From: Saccharina japonica
Taxonomy: Eukaryota; Sar; Phaeophyceae; Laminariales; Laminariaceae
Assembly: GCA_008828725.1 (NCBI GenBank)
Contig: MEHQ01001831.1
Coordinates: 255,288 to 319,287 of the forward strand
Direction: 5' to 3'
Length of the DNA stretch: 64,000 nt
Translations under genes and position numbers: made by a program
Notes under the pieces: model-generated
Seen by the model: the letters and a program-made list of their open reading frames with translations, nothing else
Database searches by the model: none
Told to the model about the DNA's origin: nothing
Part shown: positions 1 through 13,400 of the stretch, in pieces
Layout of the letters: each line of letters starts with the position of its first letter
How positions within the stretch are numbered: position 1 is the stretch's first letter

Positions 1-1368
1 ACATTTCCTGTGAGTTTCCTAAAAACGTACCTCTTGCGCAGAAGGAAAGTGCAAAAAAGAGCAAGCTATTCACCAGGCAAGTAACCACGCTACAGCACTA
101 CTTAATGGTCTGTGATTTGTACAGCACCAGCGCAGCAATACACGCATAATAGTATGTTCACGGAATACAGCAGTTCCATCCCCGTACTCGTAGTCACACT
201 CCTTCCGCCTGAGCTCTCGTCGCAGAAGTTGATTGAGTCATGCTGCTTGCTGTGCTGCAGTACAGCAGCAGCAGCAGTACGCCATGAGCTCTGCGTGATA
301 GTCTGTATGATGGTATCTCTCTACGCTCATAAAATGTCGGCTGTGCAGCTATACATCATGAAATAGCTCTTCTATATGATAGACTGTATATATATAAGTT
401 GGTGCGTCTCCCTGGTGGTGATGTACAAATGCTTGCCATCGAGAAACTACGGTATGATGGTTGCGCACCAAAGGGCCAGTTTCTTCCGCCCGTTACTGCT
501 GCTGTTGCTTCACGTAGCTCCCGCGCCCACAGCCACATTACTTAGGCAGGCGCTATCGCAGCAGTTGATCGTGTGCTGCTGATGCACATCATCAGCTCTG
601 TCTGATGACCCATATGGCGATGTCTCCGGCAAAGCAGTTGGCTGGGAAGCGCTGCTGCTGTTCAAATGCCGGCCATGCCCTGCCATACGTTGTCATCGTA
701 GCTGACAAACTAAAGTACGGACTATAGACTAGTTGTAGTCGTGCTGCTGCCAGCAAAAATGGAAGAGCTAAAAGCTATTTCGAAGCTATTAATATAAAGT
801 TGGGCCCTTTGTCACAAAGAAGAGCTGTCTTACGTCCACTCATAACTAACGATCGACCCTGGTTTGCGTAAATGTACATACTTATATTGTATGTATGTTG
901 CCACATCCACGAGTCTCGTACTGATTTGTGAGTGGTATTGACACTAATGAGTTGCCATACGGAAGTATGTCAAACTTTATCGAGACCGTCGAAGATACCG
1001 GCATACCCGGTTTAGAAAATATCCTATACGGTTGGTTGTCTTTTGTTCGTTTGCAACGTTTGTTGTCGTGTTGGCTTAATTTGGCCGAGTCCACGAATTG
1101 TGACCTTGGAATGTTTTCCCTAATTTGTTCGTACTGCACCGTCACTGCCGACAACTCGCCGAAAATCCATCGTGGGTGGTGGGTTTGATGACATTGCCGT
1201 TCTGATTAGCTTGGGTCGTTTCGGCAGCCTGTCGAAGCTGCGACCAATACCTGTTGTATGTTCGGTAGCCCTGCTCAACGTCGGAAATCAACAGCGTCCA
1301 AACACCATTTAGCAGTCTCTGTATTCAGCTGACTCATGCTTGCCTTTACTTACCTTTTGACGCCACAG
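1..1368. other. Upstream region, no exon recognised
   Basis: No exon of the LRR gene could be recognised here and no signal peptide was found, although an LRR gene of this type should have one. The stretch has scattered CAG/CTG runs around 260-275 and 645-660. From about 894 it already belongs to the first copy of a ~690-bp tandem unit. An exon-end-like string followed by GTGAGT near 925-936 has no complete LRR in front of it. The gene's start is either here in a poorly conserved form or left of the window. Confidence 0.5.
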
Positions 1369-1440
1369 GAAGCTTGGGGAGAATGCTCTTACCACCTTGC
1401 CAGCGGGCATCTTCGCCGATTTGACGTCTCTTACCTATTT
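1369..1440 (+). CDS. LRR exon 1 (72 bp)
   Basis: Acceptor GCCACAG, donor GTGAGT. Reads (L)KLGENALTTLPAGIF then ADLTSLTY. Lies in copy 1 of the tandem triplication. It differs from LRR exon 2 at four bases, all of which change the amino acid. Confidence 0.85.
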
Positions 1441-4400
1441 GTGAGTGGTTTTTAATAGCAATAGCGAACTGACTCGACGAAATGTTGTCTAATGGCATCC
1501 ACCCGGCCGCAGATAACGGGAAACCTTGTTTAGGCGTCAATGTCTACAGTGTACTGGAGTGGCCTTGAGTTTTATCGCAATGGTTCTGCTTTCATTGTTT
1601 ACATGTCGCCACATCCACGAGACGCTTACCGATTTGTGAGTGGTATTGATAGTACTAAGTTTCCATACGAAAGTATATCGAACTTCATCGAGACGGCCGA
1701 AGATACCGTTATATCCAGTTTAGGTATGTTCCTATACTGTTGTCTTGCGTTTTTTTGCAACCTGTATTCTCGTATTGGCCAAGTCCATGAATTGTGACCG
1801 AGGAATGTTTTCCCAAATTTGTTCGTACCGTACAGTCACCTCCAACAAATCACCGAAACTCGTCGTTGGTTGTGGGTTTGTTGATATTGGCGTTCAGAAC
1901 CGCTTCGTTCGTTTCGGAAGCCTGTCGAAGCTGCGACCAATGCCTGACGTATGTTAGTGGGTTTGCTCAACGTAAACATTCTGCAGCGTCTAAACACCAT
2001 TCAGCAGTCCTTGCATTCGCTGACTCATGCTTGCCGTACTTACGTCTTGACGTCACAGGGAGCTTCGGGAGAATGCTCTTACCACCTTGCCAGCGGACAT
2101 CTTCGCCGATTTGACGTCTCTTACCGATTTGTGAGTGGTGCCTTCAATAGCGAACAGTCTAGACGAAACGTTGTCCAATAGCACCCACCCGGTCGCAGAT
2201 AACGCGAAACGTTGTTTAGGCGTCAACGTCCACAGTGTACTGGAGTGGTCTCGAGTCCTACCGCAACGGTTCTGCTTTCATTGCTTATATGTGGCCACTC
2301 TTACCGATTTGTGAGTTACATTGATAGTACTCAGTTACCATACGAAGGTGAGTCCAACTTCATCGAGACGGCCGAAGATACCGGGATATCCAGTTTAGGT
2401 ATGTTCCTTTATGGTTGTCTTGCGTTTATTTGCGACGTATATTCTTGTATTGGCTTTATTTGGCCAAGTCCATGAATTGTGACCGAGGAATGTTTTCCCA
2501 AAATTGTTTGTACCGTGCCGTCACTGCCGACAAATTGTTGAAACCTGTGGTCGGTTGATGGTTGGATGATGTTGGCGTTCTGAACCGCTTCGTTCGTTTC
2601 GGGTGCCTGTCGAACTTACGACCAATTCCTGTGGTATGTTGGTCGCTCTGCTCAACGTGGAAAATCTGCAGCGTCTGAACAGCATTTAGCAGTCCCTGCA
2701 TTTCTCTGACTCATACTTGCCGAAACTTGCGTCTGGACGACACAGGGGGCTTAGGGGAAATGCTCTCACAACCTTGCCAGCGAGCGTCTTCGCCGGTTTG
2801 AGTTCTCTTTCCTTTTTGTGAGTGGTGTTTTTTACAGCAAACGTTATAGATTAAATAACATCCAATAACATCTACCCGGCCGCAGATAACGGGAAACCCC
2901 GTTCAGGTGTGAACGTCTACAGTGTACTGAAGCGTTTGTGAGTTTTATGGCATCGGTTATACTTTTATTGTTTACATGTCGCCACATCCACGAGTTACGT
3001 CCGGGAAATATATGTATCATACCGGTTCGTACCGTATCCTCACTATATTCTATCATTAACACCGGTTGTGCGCCAGATGATAATGTCGTCCACCTCCGCG
3101 TTGTTCGTCGGAGGTACCCACCGAAGCTGCAGTATGCTGGTCGCTATGACTAGAGCTTGAAGTCTGCATCGTCCGATCACAACTTGTAGTCTCTCCATGT
3201 TGGGAACTCCTGTTTGCCGTTTCGTTTCTCCTGGGACTACCCACCATCACCAGAACGGAGTGAAGGAAGGTATACCATTGTTCCTAGGCTGATCGGGACC
3301 ACATACCCTACTGTAATCATACTGAATGAACATACATCTTGCACCACAGGGGTACGAACCGCATATCGGTGCGGCGATATTGTGGGAGTCAGCGCCCCAG
3401 GTTGGTTGGGACGTTTTTTTCCTGCCACCTCAAGCAGCCTCAGGAACGATTTGAGGCATACTTGTTGGTCGATTTACCCCCTTGATTGTCCGCCCTCTTG
3501 TAGCGTACCTTAGCGTACCTTGTTACGTGGCTTGGGGTGCCTCGTGAAATGGGTTGGTGGCCGTCTGCGGTTTATTCGTGTGTTTGTGTCTATTATAACC
3601 ATTCAGGACATTCATACAGTATGGGATGCGTGCTACTGTAAGGATGGCACCTATCCATTGCTAGGTTATTCTCTTTCATATCCATATACTGATGTGCAAC
3701 CTCGTGCAGCAACCATCCATTCCACAGCAGGGTATCCACAATGTAAAACACATTTGGGCTACTTCAAAACAACTGCAAGCTAAGCTCGACACGCCACCTA
3801 GATTGTTTGTCTACACATGTCTGTCGGAAAATAACTCCAGTGCCTCGGATACTAAAATGTTGCGCAGCTCCCCATTCGCAGGGATATGTTTCAACCCGTC
3901 GGCGTGAACTACATGATGGCCATCATTTATTACATAAGCGCACCGTGTTGAATGCCTGCTCTCATTTTTTCATCGCCATCAAGGGAACTTGGATATAACG
4001 AGCTCACTATTCTTCCGGAGAACATCTTCAGCGGCTTGACGTCTGTGCAAATTCTGTGAGTGTCTTGGTTAGGCTCGCCCAAGAGATGAGTGAGTTTTCA
4101 CCTCCGTGAAATTAACATATGTACGTATATCACCTAATAAGAAATAAGACATCTGGTCAAGAGTGGATTTATTGTTTTGTATGAGGGTGGCTTCTACACC
4201 GATTTCAGAATAACGACTCCCCGAGTTTTTTATTGTCCTCTAAATATCAGCCGGGCCATCTTATTAGCCAGTTTCGTTTTAGGCGCCCTGTACTGTAATA
4301 GAGTGATTAATATGCATTTCATCGTCCTGAACCCGTATAGCGCCATAGGCTGTTAATCAACCAAATTTCGTAACATTGACCATCCTCGCCCTGTCCCCGT

Positions 4401-7400
4401 ACGGACCCAGCCAGCAGCCATTTCGCACTCCCGTAAATGTCACAAAGATAGTGTCATACGTTTCACAGCAATGTCATAACGCTGAGGTTCGTGAAAGTGC
4501 GCGACTGGGATCAAGGACTCGGTTAACTCGCATGGGCGACGCCTTGCGAGGGTGATATATACGTCAAATACGCAGGTAAACAAAACAACAGACATGCCTG
4601 ATCCGAGATGTGAAATAATCAGTGACCTTTGCGTTCGAAAACACTATACAGCCCAAAACTGTTACGCTGCCTGTACACATTCCGATATCATTGTCCCCCG
4701 GCTATCACTACGCATAGAGTTTTGATACGAGTCCATGGTCACCGGTGTAGTGGTCAACAACCGTTCTATTTTAGGATGTTTGATCGGCACTAGCTTTCTT
4801 CTCTGCCAGGTGACCCTTTAAAGGTTGACTACGTTATGATCTTCGCGGATACATGTGTATTGAAGTATCCAGGCAGAGGGTCCGAAAGTCGTCGGAGTTT
4901 GCATAGAATGGGCGTGTTCTACTTACGGCAGGCAGTTTAAACCGCCGATATGAGACGCGACGGGCAAGCCGAGCTGCATTGGAACGCGTAACCTGATTTA
5001 GGACGAAGAAAAAAAACATACCCGAACCCACGTAAGGGTGGGAAACACAATGCTCTTGGCAAAGGAAATTCCAGTCACGAATTTGTTTGTTTCATCGGTT
5101 CGTCTAAAGAGCACACTGACACCCGTGTTGGTGTTAGGTTACAAGTGCTTGACGGGAAGCAAACCCGCGATCGCTCGATACCAATGGGCAAGTGGTGGGA
5201 ATTGAGGGCACTTGCGCAAACACCTCCAGGCATATACCGAGAACCAGGGCTTACCGTAGCGGTCGACGACGGTAGACGCATTGCACGGTTGAGGTGCATC
5301 ATGATCTTCGTAGGGTTCTCAACTCCGGGTCTCTATACTAATAATAAGCCACTACTATTAGTAAGTCCAACCAAAATCTGATTTTGGAGCACACCAAGCG
5401 TGCTACTCGGTGAACAATCCCATGCCCCAGACATTCTAAACCTGTTACTGCAAAACAAAACCGACATTCCGACCTTTTGGGGTTGAGGTGCTCCGTTATT
5501 CATGAAACCATTGAAGCCCAAACGACTAAAATCGTAGCACGCATCGGCGGATCTGCCAGATGGGCTAAAACGAGACTTTCGTGTCAAACCCAAAACAAAC
5601 CACGTGCCCGGTGCTAACCATGACGCGACAAGCAAGGGTATGGGGTACATTGTTATGCAACAGTTTCCGTTATGCATTTTGGCTCTTTGTCGGCCTATGT
5701 AGCGCCTAGAGCTCTGTACGAACACCGGATTCACCGCCATTTCCTGTTGTGTCGTGTTTGTCAGTGCGTATTCGCCGTTGCCGCCGATATCGTACGTTTC
5801 GGAATATGTGCTGACGAGCACGACCACCCCCTGCGCCGAGCAAATACTCGAATCCATCGGTGGAACAATCGTTTATATATCGCGCCACTTCTAACACATG
5901 TTGCTTTTTCGACACGGCTTCGGTTTGCGCAAGTCTTATAACCAACCAAGCAGGGAGCTCTGGACAAACAAGTTAGTCACTCCCAGAGGGCATATTTGCA
6001 GATTTGACGTATGTACAGAGCCTTTAAGTGGATTCGATGCATCATATGTTGGATTTAGGATATAGGGTGACAAGCTGGTTTGGTTTCCTACGGCCACCAC
6101 GTTTTGTGGTTTAAGGTTTTGATCTAGCGTATTCGATCAAATTTTCCTTCAGACCAATAGGTACGGCGTTTTTTTCTTGCGGTAGGAAGCAAAAGACAGT
6201 GTAGTATGGTGACAGCTTCCAACCGCGCCAGCATGCATACTGTGAATAGTGGGAGGAAGGCTCAGCTCAATTAACATTTTAACAACCCCGCGCATACTTT
6301 TCGCAAACAACTGTTTGGATCGTGTGGATGCATGCGGAAGAGTGCTGCGTGGGACGGGTTTGGTACAAGACGAGATTTTCTCATTGCACCAACACACCTA
6401 TGAGAGTGAAATACTAAACCACGCCCTTCAAACCGGAGCAATCGAGTTTCGGAAAAGGCTTAACGGCGCAGTAAAAAAAATGCGATTTTCGTGACTGAAT
6501 CATGGGTTAACCCCGTTAAAACTAGCAAATGGTAATGAGCGGATGAGTTATAAGGATGTTCATGAATTGGATAAGCTGACGTCCAGCAGAATGACGAGAA
6601 AGCGTCTCAAAAACATTTCGCCTGCGGCGAAAAAGTTAATCAAAACAAAACAAACGCCTCGGGCGAACCCCCCCCCCCCCCCGCACATTGTTTTTGCCTG
6701 CGGCGAAAAAATGTGCGGCCCCCAAATATTCGATGTGTGGCAAGCCGCACATAGCCTCCGGCAACATGTAAGCTGCGCGCGATTTCTCAGATATTTGTGC
6801 GCCAGCGCGCCAGCGCACCACCTATTTACGACCTTGCCGGATCTAAGAAGTGAAGGTGGCGTTGACCGACGTTTCCATACAGGTATTTGAACTCGAACGA
6901 ACTGACGTCCGTTCCGGCGGACCTGTTGACGGGTATGACAGCTCTGGAGACCTTGTGAGTGACGAACAAAAATTGGTATTCAAATATCCTACTTATGTGG
7001 GAAGAGGCATTATTTCGTTGGCTGGCAATAGGGTTTAGGTCAACGTCTTTCCCTCCTAATTAACTCATGCTTGACGGGTGTGCTGACAGTTGTGTTGTGC
7101 GGTCCTGGCCGTTGGGAATATTAACAGTCCGATAATCGATTGATCCCTATATATCACTTGCAGGCCATGTCGTCGTCGCTATTCCCGACTATACGGGTAT
7201 TTGAGGAATCATCATGGCGCCGATTTTAAACGAAAACCAGGTTCTAAATAGAAGACGCGTACTACGATAGAGGTAGTCCCAGTAACACTTTTTGGCTGAA
7301 ACGTTTTCTGAAAGACGGGCCTCCTTAACCCAAAATCGCCCGAATTTCATTATGGCGTTGCAGTAGTTTCGTCACTTTATGCTTTAGGACATGATATTCT

Positions 7401-10400
7401 TCATCGGGTAGCATTTCTGGTTTCCTCTAGAATCAGTTTTTTTTAGTTTTTACTTAGTATTAGTATAGAGCTCCTCAAGTTTGGAGCTCGAGAAACAAAA
7501 GAGTGCACCTCTGCCGTAGCATGCACTACTGTAGAAGTCTTCCGCTAGAGTTGGCAATGCCGGTGAAACGGTACGTACCTTCTACCCTAGGTCCAGTTCG
7601 ACGCACCTAAGAATCTCGCGAGGCGATATGTGTTTGATGAAGTTATCACTGTTGACGAGGTTAAGCAGATTAGTTTTGAAATACAACCTGTTCGATATGG
7701 CCCGTCTGTGTGGAATGATATCACGACGTTGTCTGACCATGTTCCTGCGACTCCAACGTGCTTCCTTGAGTGATCTGTCTGTCTTCCTGTGGATGACACG
7801 TTTGCCGACCAGATACCTAAACGATAATGAGCTCAACCAGTTGCCAGCCGGCCTCTTCGACACAGCCATGAATCTCCGATACTTGTGAGTGACCGGACGG
7901 TCTGGCCAAGGCCCTTGTGTGGTCCAGAGTTCACGAGTGCTCAACACGACATTCCGTTTCGCTGGCGTGCGCACCTTTGCGTGTTTTGTCTACCACGCAC
8001 AAATTTGTGCAGTCGAGGTCCTGTGCCACGGACGCGTTTAGCCTGTCGATTCAGTTGCACTGACGATCACATCATATTCAACTTACCATGCACCTTAACT
8101 GAACAACTACGTGCGTAGTGTTCGGGTTGGCCCGTGGCAGGTATATTGTGGGTGTTTATACGGTTCACCTCGTCTTCTTCTGTCTGTCACTTTTGATTTT
8201 CTATTTGCGGTACTACAGATACCTTGAAACGAACAAGCTCTCCAGTCTGCCGGCAGACATCTTCAACGGATTGGCGTCGTTGGATACCTTGTGAGTCACA
8301 CGATGCGAGCGTTACATCGCCGGCAAAAGCTACGAACCTCCGAATACCGTTTGTTCGTTGTCGAGCTGCCGCGACTACGTTCATGAGAGTATTTTCACCG
8401 AATTGCACCAACAGATCCTAACCCGAGCTCGTGTCTGGAGAAGGCTGAGTACGTGCCAAGAGTATCGTCTCTCGGTCGCGGTTCTTTGCATAAGAACATT
8501 GGCATGCACACCGCGCCACGTGCTTTTGCAAGTAGCCCCAATCGTAACGAAAACTTCGCCCATTTTATATGTGTGGTCTCCATCTTTTCGATTTTGTCGT
8601 CCCAGTCTTATTTCGTCCATAACACGTCTACCGATGGAAATACATTTCACGAACTTGGTGAAATTGACATGGATCATGTTGAGGTTTGGTAGCACTAGCC
8701 ACTGGTTGGTAAAAGCTATTACTGGATGTACATTTTCTCCGAATATTCCAAACATCTACGTCAACAAAGTAATTGATGTCGTTACCAATGCTGGTCAAAC
8801 GTTCCTGAGTCACGCAATCGCACACCATACTTTGGTTAAATCAATGTATGCCACTATCGAACTCTAAACGATTGGTGTCGGGCCTACTGGCCATGAGTCA
8901 AGCGTTCATGAACGGCTGGTGCTGCGGAACAGGGGCCATTTTGTATTTTTGTGCATGGGTCGGTCGGAGCCACTCCACCGGGTGCATACTCTAACGCTTT
9001 GCAGTTTGAAGCTCAAACGCCGTTTGGTTTCGTTTTATAAGCTGGTTCAATCTTAACTTCCCAGACTCAGTCAATCGCGAATGACGCATGCAGTCGCAAC
9101 ACGAACGTCATATATTTGGTTTCATACTGACCGCAAGGGAAAGTGGAAGATTTTGACATTTGCAGTTGCTATAGTAAGCGCAGAGGACTGGTGCCTGATA
9201 CTCACACCGATAAGGTGGCCTGATCAACAATATGCCTTCAAAGTGGCCACCTACATTTAGTATGCACTCATAACTTATGTTCGTTTCAGAAGGTACGGCA
9301 TCCGAGTGAGAAAATGCAAACGTCTGCTCTATTTATTGTTTTGCACACTTAGAGCAGCAGTATGACGGGTGATAGTGACGTATTCCTTCAGTCCACGCTA
9401 TAGTAGGAAAAACGGAAACGTCTTTATACAACCTATACTGCTGTTTCAAACTTCAACTTTTCGCGCTCTCGTGTTGTTCGTCGGCAACATCCCGAAGTGT
9501 CAGGTGTATGACGTACACGCACACGATGAGGTACACGCACACGGTGATCCCAACTCTATGCCCAATCGAGCTGTTTGTTTTTCTAACCATGAGCAGCATA
9601 CGGGGGCCTCAGTACGCTACTTTTCCCATATGATTCGTGTTCTACCCGTGCTGGTTGGTGTATCAGGCGACTCCATGAAAACGAGCTCACATCTTTGCCG
9701 GCGGGGCTCTTCGATCAAACCCTCGCTCTGGCGACTCTGTAAGTACCTACGAGTTGATTGTCAATTTCCTATGTCGACAAACTGGTTGGAACAAGGTGTA
9801 GGTAATCAAGTGTACCTTAGCGTTGTGTACACCGGCATGCGTTGTGTTCCGCCTATCCTCGTTCATGAATCAGGTTGCTGACTCAAAATGGACTCACATC
9901 ATTGCCGGACGGCCTCTTCGACCATACGCTCGCTCTGGATTCAGTGTAAGAAAATCCGAGTTAACTCGAAATTTGGGGTACATGTAGACTACTTGTTGCT
10001 GGATCAAGGGGAAGCGAAGTTTCGTGTGAAAGGCCGTTAATTATTAATGATTTAGTGAAAACAATGTTTTCTCAATATTTCCTCAGATTACCACGAGCTC
10101 TGTCGGTTTAGCGACTACTGCCGATTACGCAGCTCATATTGTCGAGGCGGCTCACCGCCTGCACTAACACACACTACGCCCGTGCCACGACATATTCTCT
10201 ACGTTAAACGGTAACGTTTGTCGAAGACAAGGGTGCTTCTTGGATGGTTGCTGGATTGCTGAATATTTTATGCATATTCGGACCAGTTAGCTGCACCATA
10301 TAGAGCTCTGGCGCATGACCCCCCAACGAAAAAGCTGTGAGCCCACAGACACCCTGGTATGTCGAGGTAGCCTATGCATTCGGCGTCAAGAGCCTTAGCC

Positions 10401-13400
10401 ACGCACAAGGCACACCACCGGAGAATGTAGTGGTATTTGCAAAGGGAGAACAGTAACGTTCCCACGAGACATACCCATTGCTGTCTTTGGAAGCGGCCAC
10501 ATCAGCAATCAAACGAATTGATTCGAGACGTTGTCGCCCAGTGCAATTAAATTCACCTAGCTAAACGGTGACTGGCAGGATGCAGCTCCACCATTATTAC
10601 ATCGCCTCCAACGCTCCGGATTGCTTGACACTGGGTGCAAGCGATTGCCTGTCTGCTGGCTCATGCAAAAGTCTAGAATGTGCAAAACACACTGCGGGAA
10701 TTCTATAACACGAGGTACCTGACAGTTCGTTCAATTGTTTTTCCTGTCGACCAATTAGGAGTCTTCAAGGAAACAACCTCACTACCGTTCCAGCTGGATT
10801 GTTCACGAGTCTGGAATCTTTGACGACTTTGTGAGTGGATCCCCTAGAAAGAACTCCCAAAGTGGTTACCTCTATAATGGGAAAAGTGAGAACCCCGAGA
10901 TATGCGTCCATGCAAATATGTCAACGATAATTTTAGGAGGTCATAATTTTCGATGCGTGTACCCCTCCATTTATTGGATGAACCAGCTCGGCAATGAATG
11001 CCGGGGTTGTATTATGACGCTTGTTCAACGATATTCACCTCGAAGATGGTTTCCTGCTGTTTCGTTGGCGAAGTAAGGTCGTGTTTCCGGGAAGCTCCTT
11101 GGAATCACTCACAAACGTTTACAAACCAACACAGTGCTTAGCCAAACGTTGGGCGACTAGGTCTTCACTTTAGCTTTACGTAAAAACGTGTTTGCTTGCG
11201 TGGTATATTGGATGAATTAGCGTGGTCGACCGAGACCTGTCTTATGTTGCTTACGCCGACGACCGGATAACGTAGATACGGGTTACGAGCTTGAGACCGC
11301 CTTCTCCACGCATGCTTTGTTCGCAGGGCCCTTGACCGCAACGAGTTCGCCACTCTCCCACCGGATATATTCGACGGCTTGGTCTCCGTAACAAAACTGT
11401 GAGTCAAGGAACTGTGCTCACAGGCAACAGACGGTTGTGCAGAAGTTTCGGTTTATTGGTTTGTTGCGAGAGTTCAAAGAACGCCAATAGCGAGAGCTGG
11501 GACATTTTTTATCGGCATCGAAATGCGGACGTGTTACTGGTGGACACATAGTTGGACAACGAAACGCCGATATCGTCCCGGTTTGTGCAATGACCTCACT
11601 CGCGCGACCAGGCGCCCAACACAGACAACATTGAAATGACCTGTGCAGCCAAAACATCCGATCATCCAGTCTCCCTAAAATACGTGGCGGTGGGACTCAC
11701 GCCCCATCGAGCGCTCGATTCCATTGTTCCTTACTCTCCACAGGTAGGTATAAAGTGTTCGTGTGAACATACACGTTTTCGTGTGAGGTGTGGCGCACAG
11801 AAAGCCGACCAAACTCCGATCAATGTATAAGTGCAACGACTGGCACCCGCCCTTCCCTCTGGTATATGTTGTTAGGAATTGGGGTTATTTGCGAGATGTG
11901 TAAAGGTCAGCTGTTCGGCCAACAGCTGGTACAGGTGAAACTCTAGAACCTTGGCCCACTTGTGTACCGTGAAAGCCAACAGAGCTGTAGGGCAGACGCC
12001 TACTTAAAACATGGAAACACACACATGGGTTGACCGTCAATCGAAACAATACCAACCCTCAACCAGCAGACGCAGAGGGACCATCGCGGGGCTAAAATTC
12101 ATGCTGAATTTCAGATAATCTGACCCCGTGGACAAGGTTCATCTCTAAGGAAGAAATTTGCCGTGTTTTATAGAGAAATGGATTAAACAAGTTGAGCCCC
12201 GTGCACTATCTGGTTTGGACCCCGTTCGCTATGTCGATATATGCGAGCAGCGGTGCTGGCTGTATGCCTGGAGTGATTCCCTAACCGTCCCAATCTTCTA
12301 GAAAATGCCTGCAACCTCTGGAATGGATTGGACGACAATGGGTGTAACTGGCATCGGCCAGTATGACTCCTCCGTGATACTTGAAATGTGAAGGCAGCAG
12401 TATTCCGGACCTTGTGGTTGGCTCCTCAAACACGAGGGCTGCTTTGTACTTTATAAGTGAAACCAGCAGCAAAGATGTGTTCATTGGCAATAGAAAGACA
12501 GCCTGGGGATTGTCGATAATGAAAAACACTCGACGGTCACCTGTAGGTCGGGATGAAAAACATGTTTGCACCCGTGGTGTCACCCACCCTCTATGAACAG
12601 TGCAACGCGGAGCGAACACACTCTGTATCACGAAACCGGTTGACCAAAGTGCAAAGTACAGCGCAAAATCAATGGTCTTTGCCAACCATTTAACTTTAGT
12701 ACACTTGTTTTATCTTGTGGGGAGACACCGAGACTACCGTTGGACCTAAACAGGGGCCGCAGGCGACTTTGTTTGTTGAAGGAATGCCGAAATGATTCGT
12801 TTCAAGCCAGTTCCTACGTGAACCATTAATATTGTCTGTCTCACCTGTGAGTTTTTAGTCTCGCTTACCTTTACAATGTTGTGACTGTTTCGGGTGTTCC
12901 TGCGCCTCGGAATAGATTCCCGGACGAGAACGACCTTGCCAGCCTTCCCGCCGGGCTGTTCGACGACCTCGTATCTCTTCGGGGGTTGTAAGTGTGACAT
13001 TGTGCCGTTGGGCTTAAGGACGACAGGTTGTCCAATTATATACCCTGTCGCCCTATGATACGAAGGACACGCCGTCTTCTTGTTTTCTGACCCGGTTTTT
13101 GATGCCTGGGAGAGCGAGCGCACAACGGCTGCCTGAGTCTTGTTGGGTTTGTTGAAAATTTTTGTACTCTTAATAGATACCAGGACGAGAGCTACCATTG
13201 TACCCTGCCCACCGGGCTGCCCGATGCCTCCGAATCTCTTCAGGCTTCCTACGTAATATGTTGTGATTCCAGGCCCCACGAGGTGGAGAGTATGCATTTT
13301 TTGCCTGTTCTATGGCCATGTCAAACCGGGCCCGAGGTCGTCTCTCTGTTGTCGCCCGTTGTTAGGTTCTTATGGTTGTGAGAGAACGCACATGGAACGG

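Larger units (their letters stand above)
894..2985 (+). repeat. Tandem triplication of a ~690-bp unit carrying one LRR exon
   Basis: Three consecutive copies, anchored by a recurring word (CCACATCCACGAG or a close variant) near 896, 1604, 2290 and 2976. Each holds the same intron sequence and one 72-bp LRR exon; exon starts are 690 and 687 bp apart. The fourth anchor at 2976 starts a unit that soon diverges. Intron identity remains high, so the duplications look recent relative to the other exons, whose introns no longer align by eye. Confidence 0.9.

Noticed and set aside
5333-5857. 174-codon open frame on the - strand
   Set aside because: No motif, an overlapping frame on the other strand, and a length expected about once by chance in 64 kb.
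10087-10150. Possible LRR exon after CCTCAG
   Set aside because: Only ACGAGCTC resembles the consensus; there is no LPxxxF part, no correct length and no donor.
12746-13297. 183-codon open frame on the - strand
   Set aside because: It is the antisense of LRR exon 12 and its decayed duplicate; the internal similarity of its two halves is explained by that exon duplication.
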